13,160 nucleotides of DNA from Clostridiales bacterium (GCA_029098065.1 JAQXNP010000037.1:1-13160), one strand, 5' to 3'. Shown: positions 1 to 5,678, counted from the stretch's first letter. Made by a program: numbers and translations. The notes: generated from the sequence alone by a model not told the origin.

Positions 1-85
1 TGGAGGCACAGAAGTCTTTTGCTTTCATCTTACGCTTTCCGGCTTTAACCTTTTCAAACTCGGCTTGGCCCGAATACCAAACGAT

Positions 86-90
86 AGGAG
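86..90 (+). promoter_or_regulatory. Ribosome binding site of the 44-aa ORF
   Basis: AGGAG lies eight bases before the ATG at 99. It is the main reason to treat the short ORF as a gene and to choose this start over an upstream extension. Confidence 0.5.
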
Positions 91-98
91 TGGACCCG

Positions 99-233
99 AT
101 GCCGAAAGATAGTCAACCAGACCCAAAAGAAGTCCGAAAGAAAAAAGCGAATGGTCAGACACCTCTGACCCGTGAGAATCAGAATCAAAACCGTAACGCC
201 AAGAAGAGATCGATCCGGAATAACGATGTGTAA
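99..233 (+). CDS. Small basic hydrophilic protein, 44 aa, function unknown
   Basis: I do not recognise this short ORF. It reads from ATG at 99 to TAA at 231-233 and has an AGGAG ribosome site at 86-90, eight bases before the ATG. The product starts MPKDSQPDPKEV and ends in RSIRNNDV. It is rich in Lys, Arg, Asn, Gln and Pro, has no Cys and no hydrophobic segment, and would be a soluble, strongly basic peptide. The composition is loosely like that of minor small spore proteins of Firmicutes, but I see no family signature, so this is only a suggestion. The frame is open upstream to the window edge, so the gene could be longer; the well-spaced ribosome site favours the ATG at 99. A hairpin at 267-300 follows 33 bases after the stop and could end its transcript. 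Confidence 0.5.
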   Translation: MPKDSQPDPKEVRKKKANGQTPLTRENQNQNRNAKKRSIRNNDV

Positions 234-266
234 GCCGGAAAATTTTACGCCGCAATAATCAAAGAA

Positions 267-300
267 AAACCCTCTGAAATCAACCGATTTCAGAGGGTTT
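267..300 (-). terminator. Terminator after tRNA-Pro (possibly bidirectional)
   Basis: A perfect 14-bp stem (267-280 with 287-300) has a 6-base loop. On the minus strand the stem ends in TTT and runs into TTCTTT, giving a good U-tract directly after the tRNA. The stem begins at the terminal A of the tRNA CCA, so the tRNA 3' end and the terminator touch. On the plus strand only the TTT of the stem follows, so use by the 44-aa ORF is possible but weaker. Confidence 0.85.
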
Positions 301-375
301 GGTCCGAGTGGCGCGACTCGAACGCGCGGCTTCCACATCCCAAATGTGGCGCCCTACCAACTGGGCTACACCCGG
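300..375 (-). tRNA. tRNA-Pro (anticodon UGG)
   Basis: Read on the minus strand, this 76-base gene folds as a complete cloverleaf. The acceptor stem CCGGGTG pairs with CACTCGG (one G-U). The D-stem is GCCC/GGGC with a GG-containing loop. The anticodon stem CCACA/TGTGG encloses the loop TTTGGGA, giving anticodon TGG for proline. The variable loop is AAGCC, the T-stem GCGCG/CGCGC encloses TTCGAGT, the discriminator is A and CCA is encoded. C1-G72 fits bacterial tRNA-Pro. Its promoter is at 392-420 and its terminator directly abuts it. Related but broken copies lie upstream on the same strand at 555-599 and 624-668. Confidence 0.95.
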
Positions 376-497
376 ATATTTCGTTGTGATCATTATAGCA
401 TGAATCTCATGCGATTTAAAGTTTTTTCCTGAATGTGGTCATTTATGTGGTCAAAGCGGTTTTTGGGCCCGGTTTTGCCGGAGGGGAAAATCCCTCA
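365..497 (-). repeat. Tandem tRNA-promoter unit, copy A
   Basis: This stretch covers the first tRNA-Pro bases, the promoter and a far-upstream GAGGG...CCCTC hairpin (481-496). It matches 658-788 at roughly 85-90 percent identity by eye, with two single-base indels. The duplicated unit is the upstream half of a tRNA gene plus its control region. Copy A still drives the intact tRNA. Confidence 0.8.
392..420 (-). promoter_or_regulatory. Promoter of tRNA-Pro
   Basis: On the minus strand a TATAAT -10 box (392-397) is preceded, after a 17-base spacer, by TTTAAA as a weak -35 (415-420). The -10 ends 16 bases before the mature tRNA 5' end. The spacer holds an inverted repeat, GCATGA at 398-403 and TCATGC at 407-412, separated by three bases. 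Confidence 0.75.
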
Positions 498-531
498 AGT
501 GTTAGTGTCCCAACGGGTTCCGCCGTTTCGC

Positions 532-569
532 CTTTGGGAGCCTGGGATACGCCGCCTATGCTCCCAAAG
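532..569. repeat. Inverted repeat made of two anticodon-loop-like sequences
   Basis: CTTTGGGAGC at 532-541 pairs perfectly with GCTCCCAAAG at 560-569 (10 bp) around an 18-base loop. The right arm is the anticodon-loop region of the tRNA remnant at 555-599; the left arm is the same sequence in opposite orientation. There is no T-run on either side, so it is not an obvious terminator. Confidence 0.55.
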
Positions 570-599
570 CAGGCGCGCTACCAACTGCGCTACACCCGG
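555..599 (-). pseudogene. tRNA-Pro remnant (5' half), middle copy
   Basis: On the minus strand this starts with the tRNA-Pro acceptor 5' strand CCGGGTG. It continues with a perfect D-arm (GCGC/GCGC with AGTTGGTA), the stem strand CCTGC and the loop TTTGGGA. It then fails: the 3' anticodon strand reads GCATAGG instead of GCAGG, and no T-arm, matching acceptor strand or CCA follows. It cannot make a tRNA. Its D-arm looks more like textbook tRNA-Pro than the intact gene does, so it is not simply a decayed copy of the gene at 300-375. Confidence 0.75.
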
Positions 600-623
600 T
601 TATTCAGTTTTTATCCGGCTGGG

Positions 624-668
624 CGTATTCTCCCAAATCAAGCGCGATACCACCTTCGCTACACCCGG
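624..668 (-). pseudogene. tRNA-Pro remnant (5' half), promoter-proximal copy
   Basis: This second broken tRNA-Pro begins with CCGGGTG downstream of the duplicated promoter at 685-713. Its D-stem differs from the other copies (GCGA/TCGC) yet still pairs fully, and the loop TTTGGGA is intact. The 3' anticodon strand is lost (GAATA instead of the TCAAG needed to pair with CTTGA) and no T-arm or acceptor 3' strand follows. The break lies at the same point as in the copy at 555-599. A transcript from the promoter would run through both remnants. Confidence 0.7.
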
Positions 669-788
669 ATATTTTGTTGTGATGATTATAGCACGAAACT
701 CGTGCGATTGAAAGTTTTTCCTGCCTGCGGTCATTTATGCGGTTAAACCCGTTTTTGTCCCGGTTTTGCCAGAGGGGAAAATCCCTCA
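658..788 (-). repeat. Tandem tRNA-promoter unit, copy B
   Basis: This is the partner of the repeat at 365-497. It has the same order: tRNA 5' bases, AT-rich leader, TATAAT, spacer palindrome, GC-rich stretch and the GAGGG...CCCTC hairpin (772-787). The -10 box and 17-base spacer are unchanged while flanking bases have drifted. The gene it drives is broken. Confidence 0.8.
685..713 (-). promoter_or_regulatory. Promoter of the broken tRNA-Pro copies
   Basis: On the minus strand TATAAT (685-690) and TTTCAA (708-713) are 17 bases apart, as in copy A. The spacer palindrome is GCACGA (691-696) and TCGTGC (700-705). Against copy A one arm has T to C and the other the matching A to G, so pairing is kept. 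Confidence 0.65.
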
Positions 789-806
789 TGCGTTAGTACG
801 TGCTGG

Positions 807-870
807 CCCGGATATCTGGCTGAGGTCATCATGCTGAGTTCGCGTGATGGAAACATTTCTCTGACCGTGT
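807..870 (-). repeat. Possible third, heavily decayed tRNA-promoter unit
   Basis: The sequence starting CCCGGATAT at 807 aligns loosely with the start of copies A and B: CCCGGATAT is identical and the next segment (GCTGAGGTCATCAT) matches at about 10 of 14 bases. The -10 box is lost and no tRNA body lies beside it. Homology is plausible, not certain. From here to about 920 I see no gene. Confidence 0.3.
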
Positions 871-922
871 TCAAAGATACTACCTGTAAAGCATGATATA
901 GTATTTCGAAATGCTTGTCCAT

Positions 923-928
923 TATAAT
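923..928 (+). promoter_or_regulatory. Candidate -10 box upstream of trmB
   Basis: A perfect TATAAT lies about 78 bases before the trmB start. No convincing -35 is seen at 16-18 bases upstream. A near-palindrome (901-914, centred on TTTCGAAA) sits just before it and could be an operator, so the promoter may need an activator or may not be real. Confidence 0.4.
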
Positions 929-1005
929 ATAAAAAGTCCGGGATTGCAAGAACTTGTTCCCTGTGGTATCCTATGGCTAGTCAGAAGAAATGAGGGAATA
1001 TCACC

Positions 1006-1683
1006 ATGCGAATGCGAAAAAAACCGAATCTGGTCCCAAGAATGGAGGCCTGCCGGGAGTGGATCGTGACCGATCCCAGGGAACACCGGGGCCGCTGGAG
1101 AGAACTGATGCCCGGCGCCAGAGAAGTTCGGGTAGAGCTGGGGTGTGGGAAAGGGCGCTTCACTGTGGGTACCGCCCAGGCCGAACCTGATGTTCTGCTG
1201 ATCGCTGTGGAGCGGGTGCCGGATGCCATGGTCATCGCGGCCGAGCGGGCCAGGGATCTGGGCCTGCGAAATGTCTTTTTTGTGGATGCGGATGCGGCTG
1301 ATCTGGAGGCGTATTTTGCCCCCGGAGAGGTGGGACGTAGCTATATCAATTTTTGCGATCCCTGGCCGGGAGCCCGGTATGCCAAGCGCAGACTGACTCA
1401 TCCGGACTTTCTTCTGCGGGATCGAAAGGTGCTCTCAAAAGGAGGGCAGATCCACTTTAAAACCGATAATCACGATCTGTTTGAATGGTCTCTCTTTCAG
1501 TTTCCCAAGGCCGGGTTTCAGCTCTCCGAGGTGACCCGGGACCTCCACGCACGGGGGCCGGTGGGCGTTATGACCGACTATGAGGAGAAATTTTACAGCC
1601 AGGGTACGCCGATCAATCGCTGTGTGGGCACGATGGGGGACCTTCCCAAGGCGGAAGAAGGGGAGAGGCCGGAGCAGGAATGA
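1006..1683 (+). CDS. trmB: tRNA (guanine-N7-)-methyltransferase TrmB
   Basis: This 225-aa protein transfers a methyl group from S-adenosylmethionine to N7 of G46 in the variable loop of tRNAs. The Rossmann methyltransferase fold shows the SAM-binding motif ELGCGKG at residues 44-50, an acidic end of strand 2 at AVER (67-70), the family motif DPWP in NFCDPWP (115-121), FKTDN (151-155) and the C-terminal TDYEEKF (190-196). The usual DPWPKKRH is here DPWPGARYAKRRL, a small departure in the basic patch, though later basic residues remain. Length is close to the usual 210-230 aa. The start fits GAGGGA about ten bases upstream. The last 15 residues are Glu-rich and poorly conserved in type. The Cys-rich small gene follows 98 bases later with no terminator between, so the two may share a transcript. 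Confidence 0.95.
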   Translation: MRMRKKPNLVPRMEACREWIVTDPREHRGRWRELMPGAREVRVELGCGKGRFTVGTAQAEPDVLLIAVERVPDAMVIAAERARDLGLRNVFFVDADAADLEAYFAPGEVGRSYINFCDPWPGARYAKRRLTHPDFLLRDRKVLSKGGQIHFKTDNHDLFEWSLFQFPKAGFQLSEVTRDLHARGPVGVMTDYEEKFYSQGTPINRCVGTMGDLPKAEEGERPEQE

Positions 1684-1766
1684 CGCACAGCTTTCTACCC
1701 GCCGCATAAGATGAAGTGGAGACGGACAGGACGGATCGCTGTCCTCCGGACTTCAAATTCTCTTTT

Positions 1767-1772
1767 GGGAGG
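1767..1772 (+). promoter_or_regulatory. Ribosome binding site of the Cys-rich small gene
   Basis: GGGAGG lies nine bases before ATG 1782. It shows that translation starts at MGCCNNG and not at the in-frame ATG at 1716, which has no such site. Confidence 0.75.
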
Positions 1773-1781
1773 TACTTCTTT

Positions 1782-1931
1782 ATGGGGTGCTGCAATAACG
1801 GCTGGGGCGGCGGCTGGGGCGGCTGCTGCTGCTGGATCATCCTGATCATTATCATCATCATCTGCTGCTGCGGCGGCTGGGGCAATGGCTGCGGCTGCAA
1901 TAACTGCTGCAACAATGGCTGCGGGTGTTGA
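1782..1931 (+). CDS. Cys/Gly/Trp-rich small protein with poly-Ile core, 49 aa
   Basis: The product has three parts. Residues 1-17 are Gly, Cys, Trp and Asn (MGCCNNGWGG...). Residues 18-27 are almost pure isoleucine with one Leu (WIILIIIIII). Residues 28-49 are again Cys, Gly and Asn, with CCC, CGC, NNCC and CGC clusters. It holds 14 cysteines in 49 residues. Short proteins of this type occur in Clostridia, some under names like chorion-class high-cysteine protein, and resemble small spore-coat proteins in which Cys cross-linking is expected. That link is from general knowledge and composition, not a motif match. The start is set by GGGAGG at 1767-1772. A very strong terminator follows 20 bases after the stop. 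It may be co-transcribed with trmB or have its own promoter. Cys-cluster metal binding is an alternative role. Confidence 0.75.
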   Translation: MGCCNNGWGGGWGGCCCWIILIIIIIICCCGGWGNGCGCNNCCNNGCGC

Positions 1932-1951
1932 ACGCGCAGACGCATCAATAA

Positions 1952-1993
1952 ACGCCGGGCAGGGCCAGTACGGCCCTGCCCGGCGTCATTTTT
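1952..1993. terminator. Strong terminator between convergent genes
   Basis: A perfect 15-bp GC-rich stem (1952-1966 with 1972-1986) has a five-base loop, followed on the plus strand by CA and TTTTT (1989-1993). It ends the Cys-rich gene's transcript. The minus-strand membrane-protein gene converges on it and may use the same stem, though only TTTATTG follows on that side. Confidence 0.9.
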
Positions 1994-2038
1994 GATTCGT
2001 AGAAATCCGGCTGCCAGGCTCTGGAATCGGGAGCTTTT

Positions 2039-3811
2039 TTACGGCTGGGCGCTCTCAACGGGAGCGGACTCCTCAGGAGCAGAACTCTCTTCGGGCAGCT
2101 CGATGACCGGAGCCTGAGAGGGGATGGCCTCGCCGTCTGCCTTCTTGTCCAGGGTGACCGTATAGCCGTTGAGAATGAGGGAATCTCCTTCATCCGCGGC
2201 GTGCTCAATCGTGACGGTGTCCCCCACATTGAGGATCACAGCCACATTGTTTTCCATCGCGGAGACCGAGTAGAAGATGTCTTCATCCTCCAGACGGATA
2301 AAGTAGTAGGTGTTGCCATCCAATACGGCGGAGCGCAGTTCGGCGATGACGCCCGAGACAGAGGTCTGGGGCAGAGCGTCGGGAATCGTGATGCCGCGGT
2401 CGCTGAGCAGGCGGATGTATTCCTCCTCAGTGGCGGTGACCGTGGTTCCGGTGGCCACCAGCTGATACTGGGCCACATTGACCATGGCGTACATCTTCAC
2501 CAGGCTGGTGGCATCCTTCAGGGGGATAAAGTAGGTGGGTTCCCCGGCAATGTTCAAAAGGATGGGGAAGGTGGCGGTATAGTTCAGATCCTGGACAACG
2601 CCCTGGGCGGAGGCCATGGCGGCATACTCGGTGGCGCCGGGAGCGGTGTAATAGGAGGTTTCCTTGGTGCGCATGTTACACAGCACGAATCCCAGATTGG
2701 ACTGGTCAGCGTTGGCGGAGGTGATACCGGTGTACATATACACATCGTCGTTCATGGCGATATAGTTATAGCCGTCGGTGGTCTGCTTCACGTCTTTCTG
2801 ACCGAAAATGGAATTGATAAAACCGTGAATGAGGGTGCCGTGATAGTCATATTGCTCCATGATGAGCTCGGAGGTATAAAGGTTGTCCACCCAAGTAGGC
2901 ACATCCTCGGCATCGTAGTAGGTACACTCGCCGGTGACGGCATCCATCAGTACGGCGCCCTTGATGTCCGTACCGCCGAACAGGCCGATGGTTTTCACGA
3001 TACGGGGGGCGATCCACCAGGGGTGACCGTTTTCATCAATCTCGAATTCCGCGGTGGAGAACATCATCGTGGGATACTGGAACCGCAGATGGCGCATTAC
3101 GTTGCGGTTGAGAGGTTCGGAGAAGGAGTACTTCATGCCTTCCTGAAGGCGGACTACGGAAGCTTCCTGAGTGACCATGTCCACCACCACATAGGCGGGC
3201 AGGCCGGTAGAGCGGTTGGTGAACCATTTGATGATGTCGGCGTAGGCGATGGGCGCCACCCGGACAGGGCGGCCCTGATAGTTGATCTGGGTAGAGTCAT
3301 TGGAGTATTCGAACTGGCTGACCATGTCGCTGAGGGTGCCCATCTGCCGGTCGCCCAGGTAATTGGCGGAATCCCTGTCCAGCGTGGGAATCTCACCGAA
3401 GGAAATCTGAGCCACGTCGGTGGTGAAATCTCCGTCTTCGGGGACCAGCAGCTCTCGGTAGGCGCTGGCACGGAAGATAGGCAGGGAGACCACTTCGCCG
3501 ATCACGCCCACGACGATTATGGCCGCCAGCAGAATGCCGATCGGCAGACACTGGGCCTTTACGAAGTGGATGTAATCCTTAAACGTGAGCTTGCGCTTGG
3601 TGTCAAATCCGGAGGTGACAATGGCACACACGATATACACCAGGCAAGTGAGGAGGAGAAAGGCGTAGAAATCGCCTGACTGAAGGTTGATGGCGGGGAC
3701 TGCGGCATAGAAATAGACCAGAGCCACGACCACTGTAATGAGGATATTGACCAGGATCTTGGCGCCCTTTCCGGTGGGACCTCGCTTGGCTTTGACCGCT
3801 TCATTGTTCAA
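2039..3811 (-). CDS. Membrane-anchored protein of unknown function, 590 aa
   Basis: I do not recognise a named family. A TTG at 3811 is the likely start: AAAGGAGT (3821-3828) lies nine bases upstream, and a promoter with -10 boxes at 3852-3866 lies between this site and the first ATG at 3889, so an ATG start would fall inside the -35 box. The protein (MNNEAVKAKRGP...) has a basic N-terminus and about three membrane segments near residues 19-40, 48-67 and 88-110. A soluble region of about 450 residues follows, probably outside the membrane, and then a Pro/Glu/Ser-rich tail (about 565-590). The large domain contains a segment ending GFVLCNMRTKETSYYT, then PTYFIPLKDATSLVKMYAMV. No catalytic motif is evident. 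It stands alone between the gpsA terminator and the terminator at 1952-1993, so its operon gives no functional hint. A cell-envelope role is possible. Confidence 0.85.
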   Translation of the reverse strand: MNNEAVKAKRGPTGKGAKILVNILITVVVALVYFYAAVPAINLQSGDFYAFLLLTCLVYIVCAIVTSGFDTKRKLTFKDYIHFVKAQCLPIGILLAAIIVVGVIGEVVSLPIFRASAYRELLVPEDGDFTTDVAQISFGEIPTLDRDSANYLGDRQMGTLSDMVSQFEYSNDSTQINYQGRPVRVAPIAYADIIKWFTNRSTGLPAYVVVDMVTQEASVVRLQEGMKYSFSEPLNRNVMRHLRFQYPTMMFSTAEFEIDENGHPWWIAPRIVKTIGLFGGTDIKGAVLMDAVTGECTYYDAEDVPTWVDNLYTSELIMEQYDYHGTLIHGFINSIFGQKDVKQTTDGYNYIAMNDDVYMYTGITSANADQSNLGFVLCNMRTKETSYYTAPGATEYAAMASAQGVVQDLNYTATFPILLNIAGEPTYFIPLKDATSLVKMYAMVNVAQYQLVATGTTVTATEEEYIRLLSDRGITIPDALPQTSVSGVIAELRSAVLDGNTYYFIRLEDEDIFYSVSAMENNVAVILNVGDTVTIEHAADEGDSLILNGYTVTLDKKADGEAIPSQAPVIELPEESSAPEESAPVESAQP

Positions 3812-3820
3812 AGTGACTGC

Positions 3821-3828
3821 ACTCCTTT
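3821..3828 (-). promoter_or_regulatory. Ribosome binding site setting a TTG start
   Basis: On the minus strand AAAGGAGT ends nine bases before TTG at 3811. An ATG at 3805-3803 is in a different frame and would give only a shadow ORF. Confidence 0.75.
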
Positions 3829-3851
3829 GCGGGAAGACTACTCCCCAGAAT

Positions 3852-3889
3852 ATTATAGCTATTATAGCTGAAATCAGGTGAAAACGCAA
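3852..3889 (-). promoter_or_regulatory. Promoter of the 590-aa membrane protein
   Basis: On the minus strand TTGCGT (3884-3889) and TATAAT (3861-3866) are 17 bases apart. A second TATAAT follows at 3852-3857 as part of a direct repeat AGCTATAAT AGCTATAAT, so transcription may start at two points about nine bases apart. Confidence 0.75.
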
Positions 3890-3944
3890 TATATACGATG
3901 AGACGGCTTATGAATAAATCGTAAATTCTGCACAAGAGAGAAAA

Positions 3945-3973
3945 CAGGCCTCCCGGATACTCCGGAAAGCCTG
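3945..3973 (-). terminator. Terminator of the der-plsY-gpsA operon
   Basis: On the minus strand CAGGC...CCGGA pairs with TCCGG...GCCTG through a small internal mismatch and a three-base loop, followed by TTTT (3944-3941). It lies 17 bases after the gpsA stop. Confidence 0.75.
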
Positions 3974-3990
3974 CTGATGCGGCTGGTCCG

Positions 3991-4992
3991 TCAGACCCAA
4001 CTCTCTTCACTTTCGTGCTTTTTGTCCCGGGTCATCAGTTCGGTAATGACCGAGCGGGGGTCTTTGCCCTCATAGAGTACCTGGCAGGTGGCCTGGGTAA
4101 TGGGCATCTCCACCCCCATTTTATCGGCCAGAGTCTTGGCGTTGGCGGCGGCGTAGTAACCCTCCACCACCATGCCGATCTCCTTTACCGCCTGCTGGGG
4201 AGGGACCCCCTGGCCGATCAGAATGCCGCACCGGCGGTTGCGTGAGTGCATGGAGGTACAGGTGACGATGAGATCTCCCAGACCGGCCAGACCGGCGAAG
4301 GTCTCCTTTCGCCCGCCCATGGCCACGCCCAGCCGGGCGATCTCGGTGAGTCCCCGGGTCATGAGAGCGGCCTTGGTATTGTCGCCGCAGCCCAGACCGT
4401 CACAGGCGCCGGCGCACAGGGCGATGACATTTTTCAGCGCCGCACCGATCTCCACGCCGACCACATCGCTGCTGGTGTAGACCCGGAAGCGCCGGTTCAT
4501 GAACAGATCCTGGACCAGTTCGGCGGCCTGCCGGTCTTGCGAGGCGGACACCACCGCCGTGGGAACGCCGCGGCCGACCTCTTCCGCATGGGAGGGGCCG
4601 GACAGGGCGACAATGGGAAAACGGGTTCCAACTTCTTCGCGGATCACCTCGGTGAGGGTGAGAGAGGTGTCCTTTTCCACTCCCTTGGACACGGAGACGA
4701 TCACGGTGCCGGGAGCCAGAAGGGACCTCACCTGGGCGGCGGTGGAGCGGACGGCGAAGGAGGGGGTGGCAAGCACCACCGCGGAGCATTCTTTTACGCA
4801 GCTCAGATCAGCGGTGAGACGGAGGGTTTCCGGCAGCGGTACCCCCGGCAAAACAGGGTTTTCCCGCTTTTCCCGGAGTGTGCTGCTCTCCGATTCCATA
4901 TAAGACCACAGTGTCACGTCGTGGCCGTTTTCCAGCAGCAGGAGAGCCAGGGCGGTGCCCCAGCCGCCGGAGCCCAGAACAGTGATCCTCAT
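3991..4992 (-). CDS. gpsA: Glycerol-3-phosphate dehydrogenase [NAD(P)+] GpsA
   Basis: This 333-aa cytoplasmic enzyme reduces dihydroxyacetone phosphate to sn-glycerol 3-phosphate, the backbone of phospholipids. The N-terminal Rossmann domain has GSGGWG at residues 7-12. SKGVE lies at 102-106 and SGPSHAEE at 131-138. The C-terminal substrate domain contains KN (187-188), with Lys187 the expected catalytic base, and the GDNTKAALMTRG segment (203-214) that binds substrate phosphate. Length is typical. The ATG overlaps the plsY stop by four bases (ATGA), and AAGGAGG sits just upstream inside plsY, so the two are translationally coupled. Its product is the direct substrate of PlsY, which explains the pairing. 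No missing residues are seen. Confidence 0.97.
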   Translation of the reverse strand: MRITVLGSGGWGTALALLLLENGHDVTLWSYMESESSTLREKRENPVLPGVPLPETLRLTADLSCVKECSAVVLATPSFAVRSTAAQVRSLLAPGTVIVSVSKGVEKDTSLTLTEVIREEVGTRFPIVALSGPSHAEEVGRGVPTAVVSASQDRQAAELVQDLFMNRRFRVYTSSDVVGVEIGAALKNVIALCAGACDGLGCGDNTKAALMTRGLTEIARLGVAMGGRKETFAGLAGLGDLIVTCTSMHSRNRRCGILIGQGVPPQQAVKEIGMVVEGYYAAANAKTLADKMGVEMPITQATCQVLYEGKDPRSVITELMTRDKKHESEESWV

Positions 4993-5675
4993 TTCGTGTC
5001 TGCCTCCTTTTTATGATGGAACGTCAGTTTGCTCTCTTCCCCGCGGAGAAGGCGCTGTATGTTTCCGCGGTGCTTCCAGAGAATCAGTCCTCCCAGAATA
5101 AAGGACAGGATCAGAATGCAGGGATCATGGCTGACAAAGAGCCAGGTGCCTACGGGGAAGAACGCGGCGGCGTAGACGGAGCCCAGAGAGACATACCGGG
5201 TCAGCGCGGTGAGGATGAGAAAGCCGCCCCACACCAGAAGAGCCAGGCGCCAGTCGATCATGATGGCGATGGTGCCGCCGGAGAGGATGCCCTTGCCGCC
5301 CTTGAAATGGAACATGCAGGGAAACATGTGTCCCAGCAGGCAGAACAGACCCGTCCAGTATTTGGCCAGGACCAGGACGGCGGGATCATTGGGGATAAAG
5401 CAGCGGAAGAGAGCCGATCCCGCCAGCACGGCGACCACCGCCTTCACCACATCCAGCAGAATCACCACCAGAGTGAGAGGCCCTCCAAAGGTGCGGAAAA
5501 AATTGGTCAGCCCCGCGTTGCCGCTGCCGTGGGTACGCACATCGTCCCGGAGGATATACTTGGAGACGATGACCGCCCCGTTGAAGCAGCCGCAGAAGTA
5601 GGCGATCACCGCCGCGGTCAGGGTGGGGATCCAGAAAGCGGGTTCCCACCGGGCAAACAGAAGCGACAGCTGCAT
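4989..5675 (-). CDS. plsY: Glycerol-3-phosphate acyltransferase PlsY
   Basis: PlsY is an integral membrane enzyme that moves an acyl chain from acyl-phosphate to position 1 of glycerol 3-phosphate, giving lysophosphatidic acid. The three family motifs are present: GSGNAGLTN at residues 50-58, KGGKGI at 125-130 within HFKGGKGI, and KHRGNIQRL at 201-209. Between them lie hydrophobic segments near 17-36, 66-87, 100-120, 133-156, 163-180 and 186-200. At 228 aa it is slightly longer than usual, owing to an N-terminal extension (MQLSLLFARWEP) and a basic His/Lys tail. The ATG is three bases after the der stop, and a GGAGG site lies in the last codons of der. It is the middle gene of der-plsY-gpsA. 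Confidence 0.96.
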   Translation of the reverse strand: MQLSLLFARWEPAFWIPTLTAAVIAYFCGCFNGAVIVSKYILRDDVRTHGSGNAGLTNFFRTFGGPLTLVVILLDVVKAVVAVLAGSALFRCFIPNDPAVLVLAKYWTGLFCLLGHMFPCMFHFKGGKGILSGGTIAIMIDWRLALLVWGGFLILTALTRYVSLGSVYAAAFFPVGTWLFVSHDPCILILSFILGGLILWKHRGNIQRLLRGEESKLTFHHKKEADTK

Positions 5676-5678
5676 CTC

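Noticed and set aside
1..98. Possible start of a minus-strand gene at ATG 28 and in-frame extension of the 44-aa ORF to the window edge
   Set aside because: Only nine codons of the former are visible and no ribosome site is clear. The extension of the latter lacks coding character and is cut by the window edge, so neither can be supported.
433..746. Two overlapping plus-strand ORFs of about 92-103 codons with a repeated RY-(Q/H)-LRYTR motif
   Set aside because: They read the tRNA-Pro remnants and duplicated promoter backwards. The protein repeat is only the tRNA repeat in translation, and no ribosome site precedes either start.
743..949. Minus-strand ORF of 68 codons upstream of the tRNA array
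   Set aside because: No ribosome site, it overlaps the promoter repeat and its hairpin, and the translation shows no family character.
2201..3679. Long plus-strand ORF (492 codons) opposite the 590-aa membrane protein
   Set aside because: Its His/Gly/Asp/Val-rich text is the usual antisense shadow of a GC-rich gene. The minus-strand frame has membrane spans, a ribosome site and a promoter.
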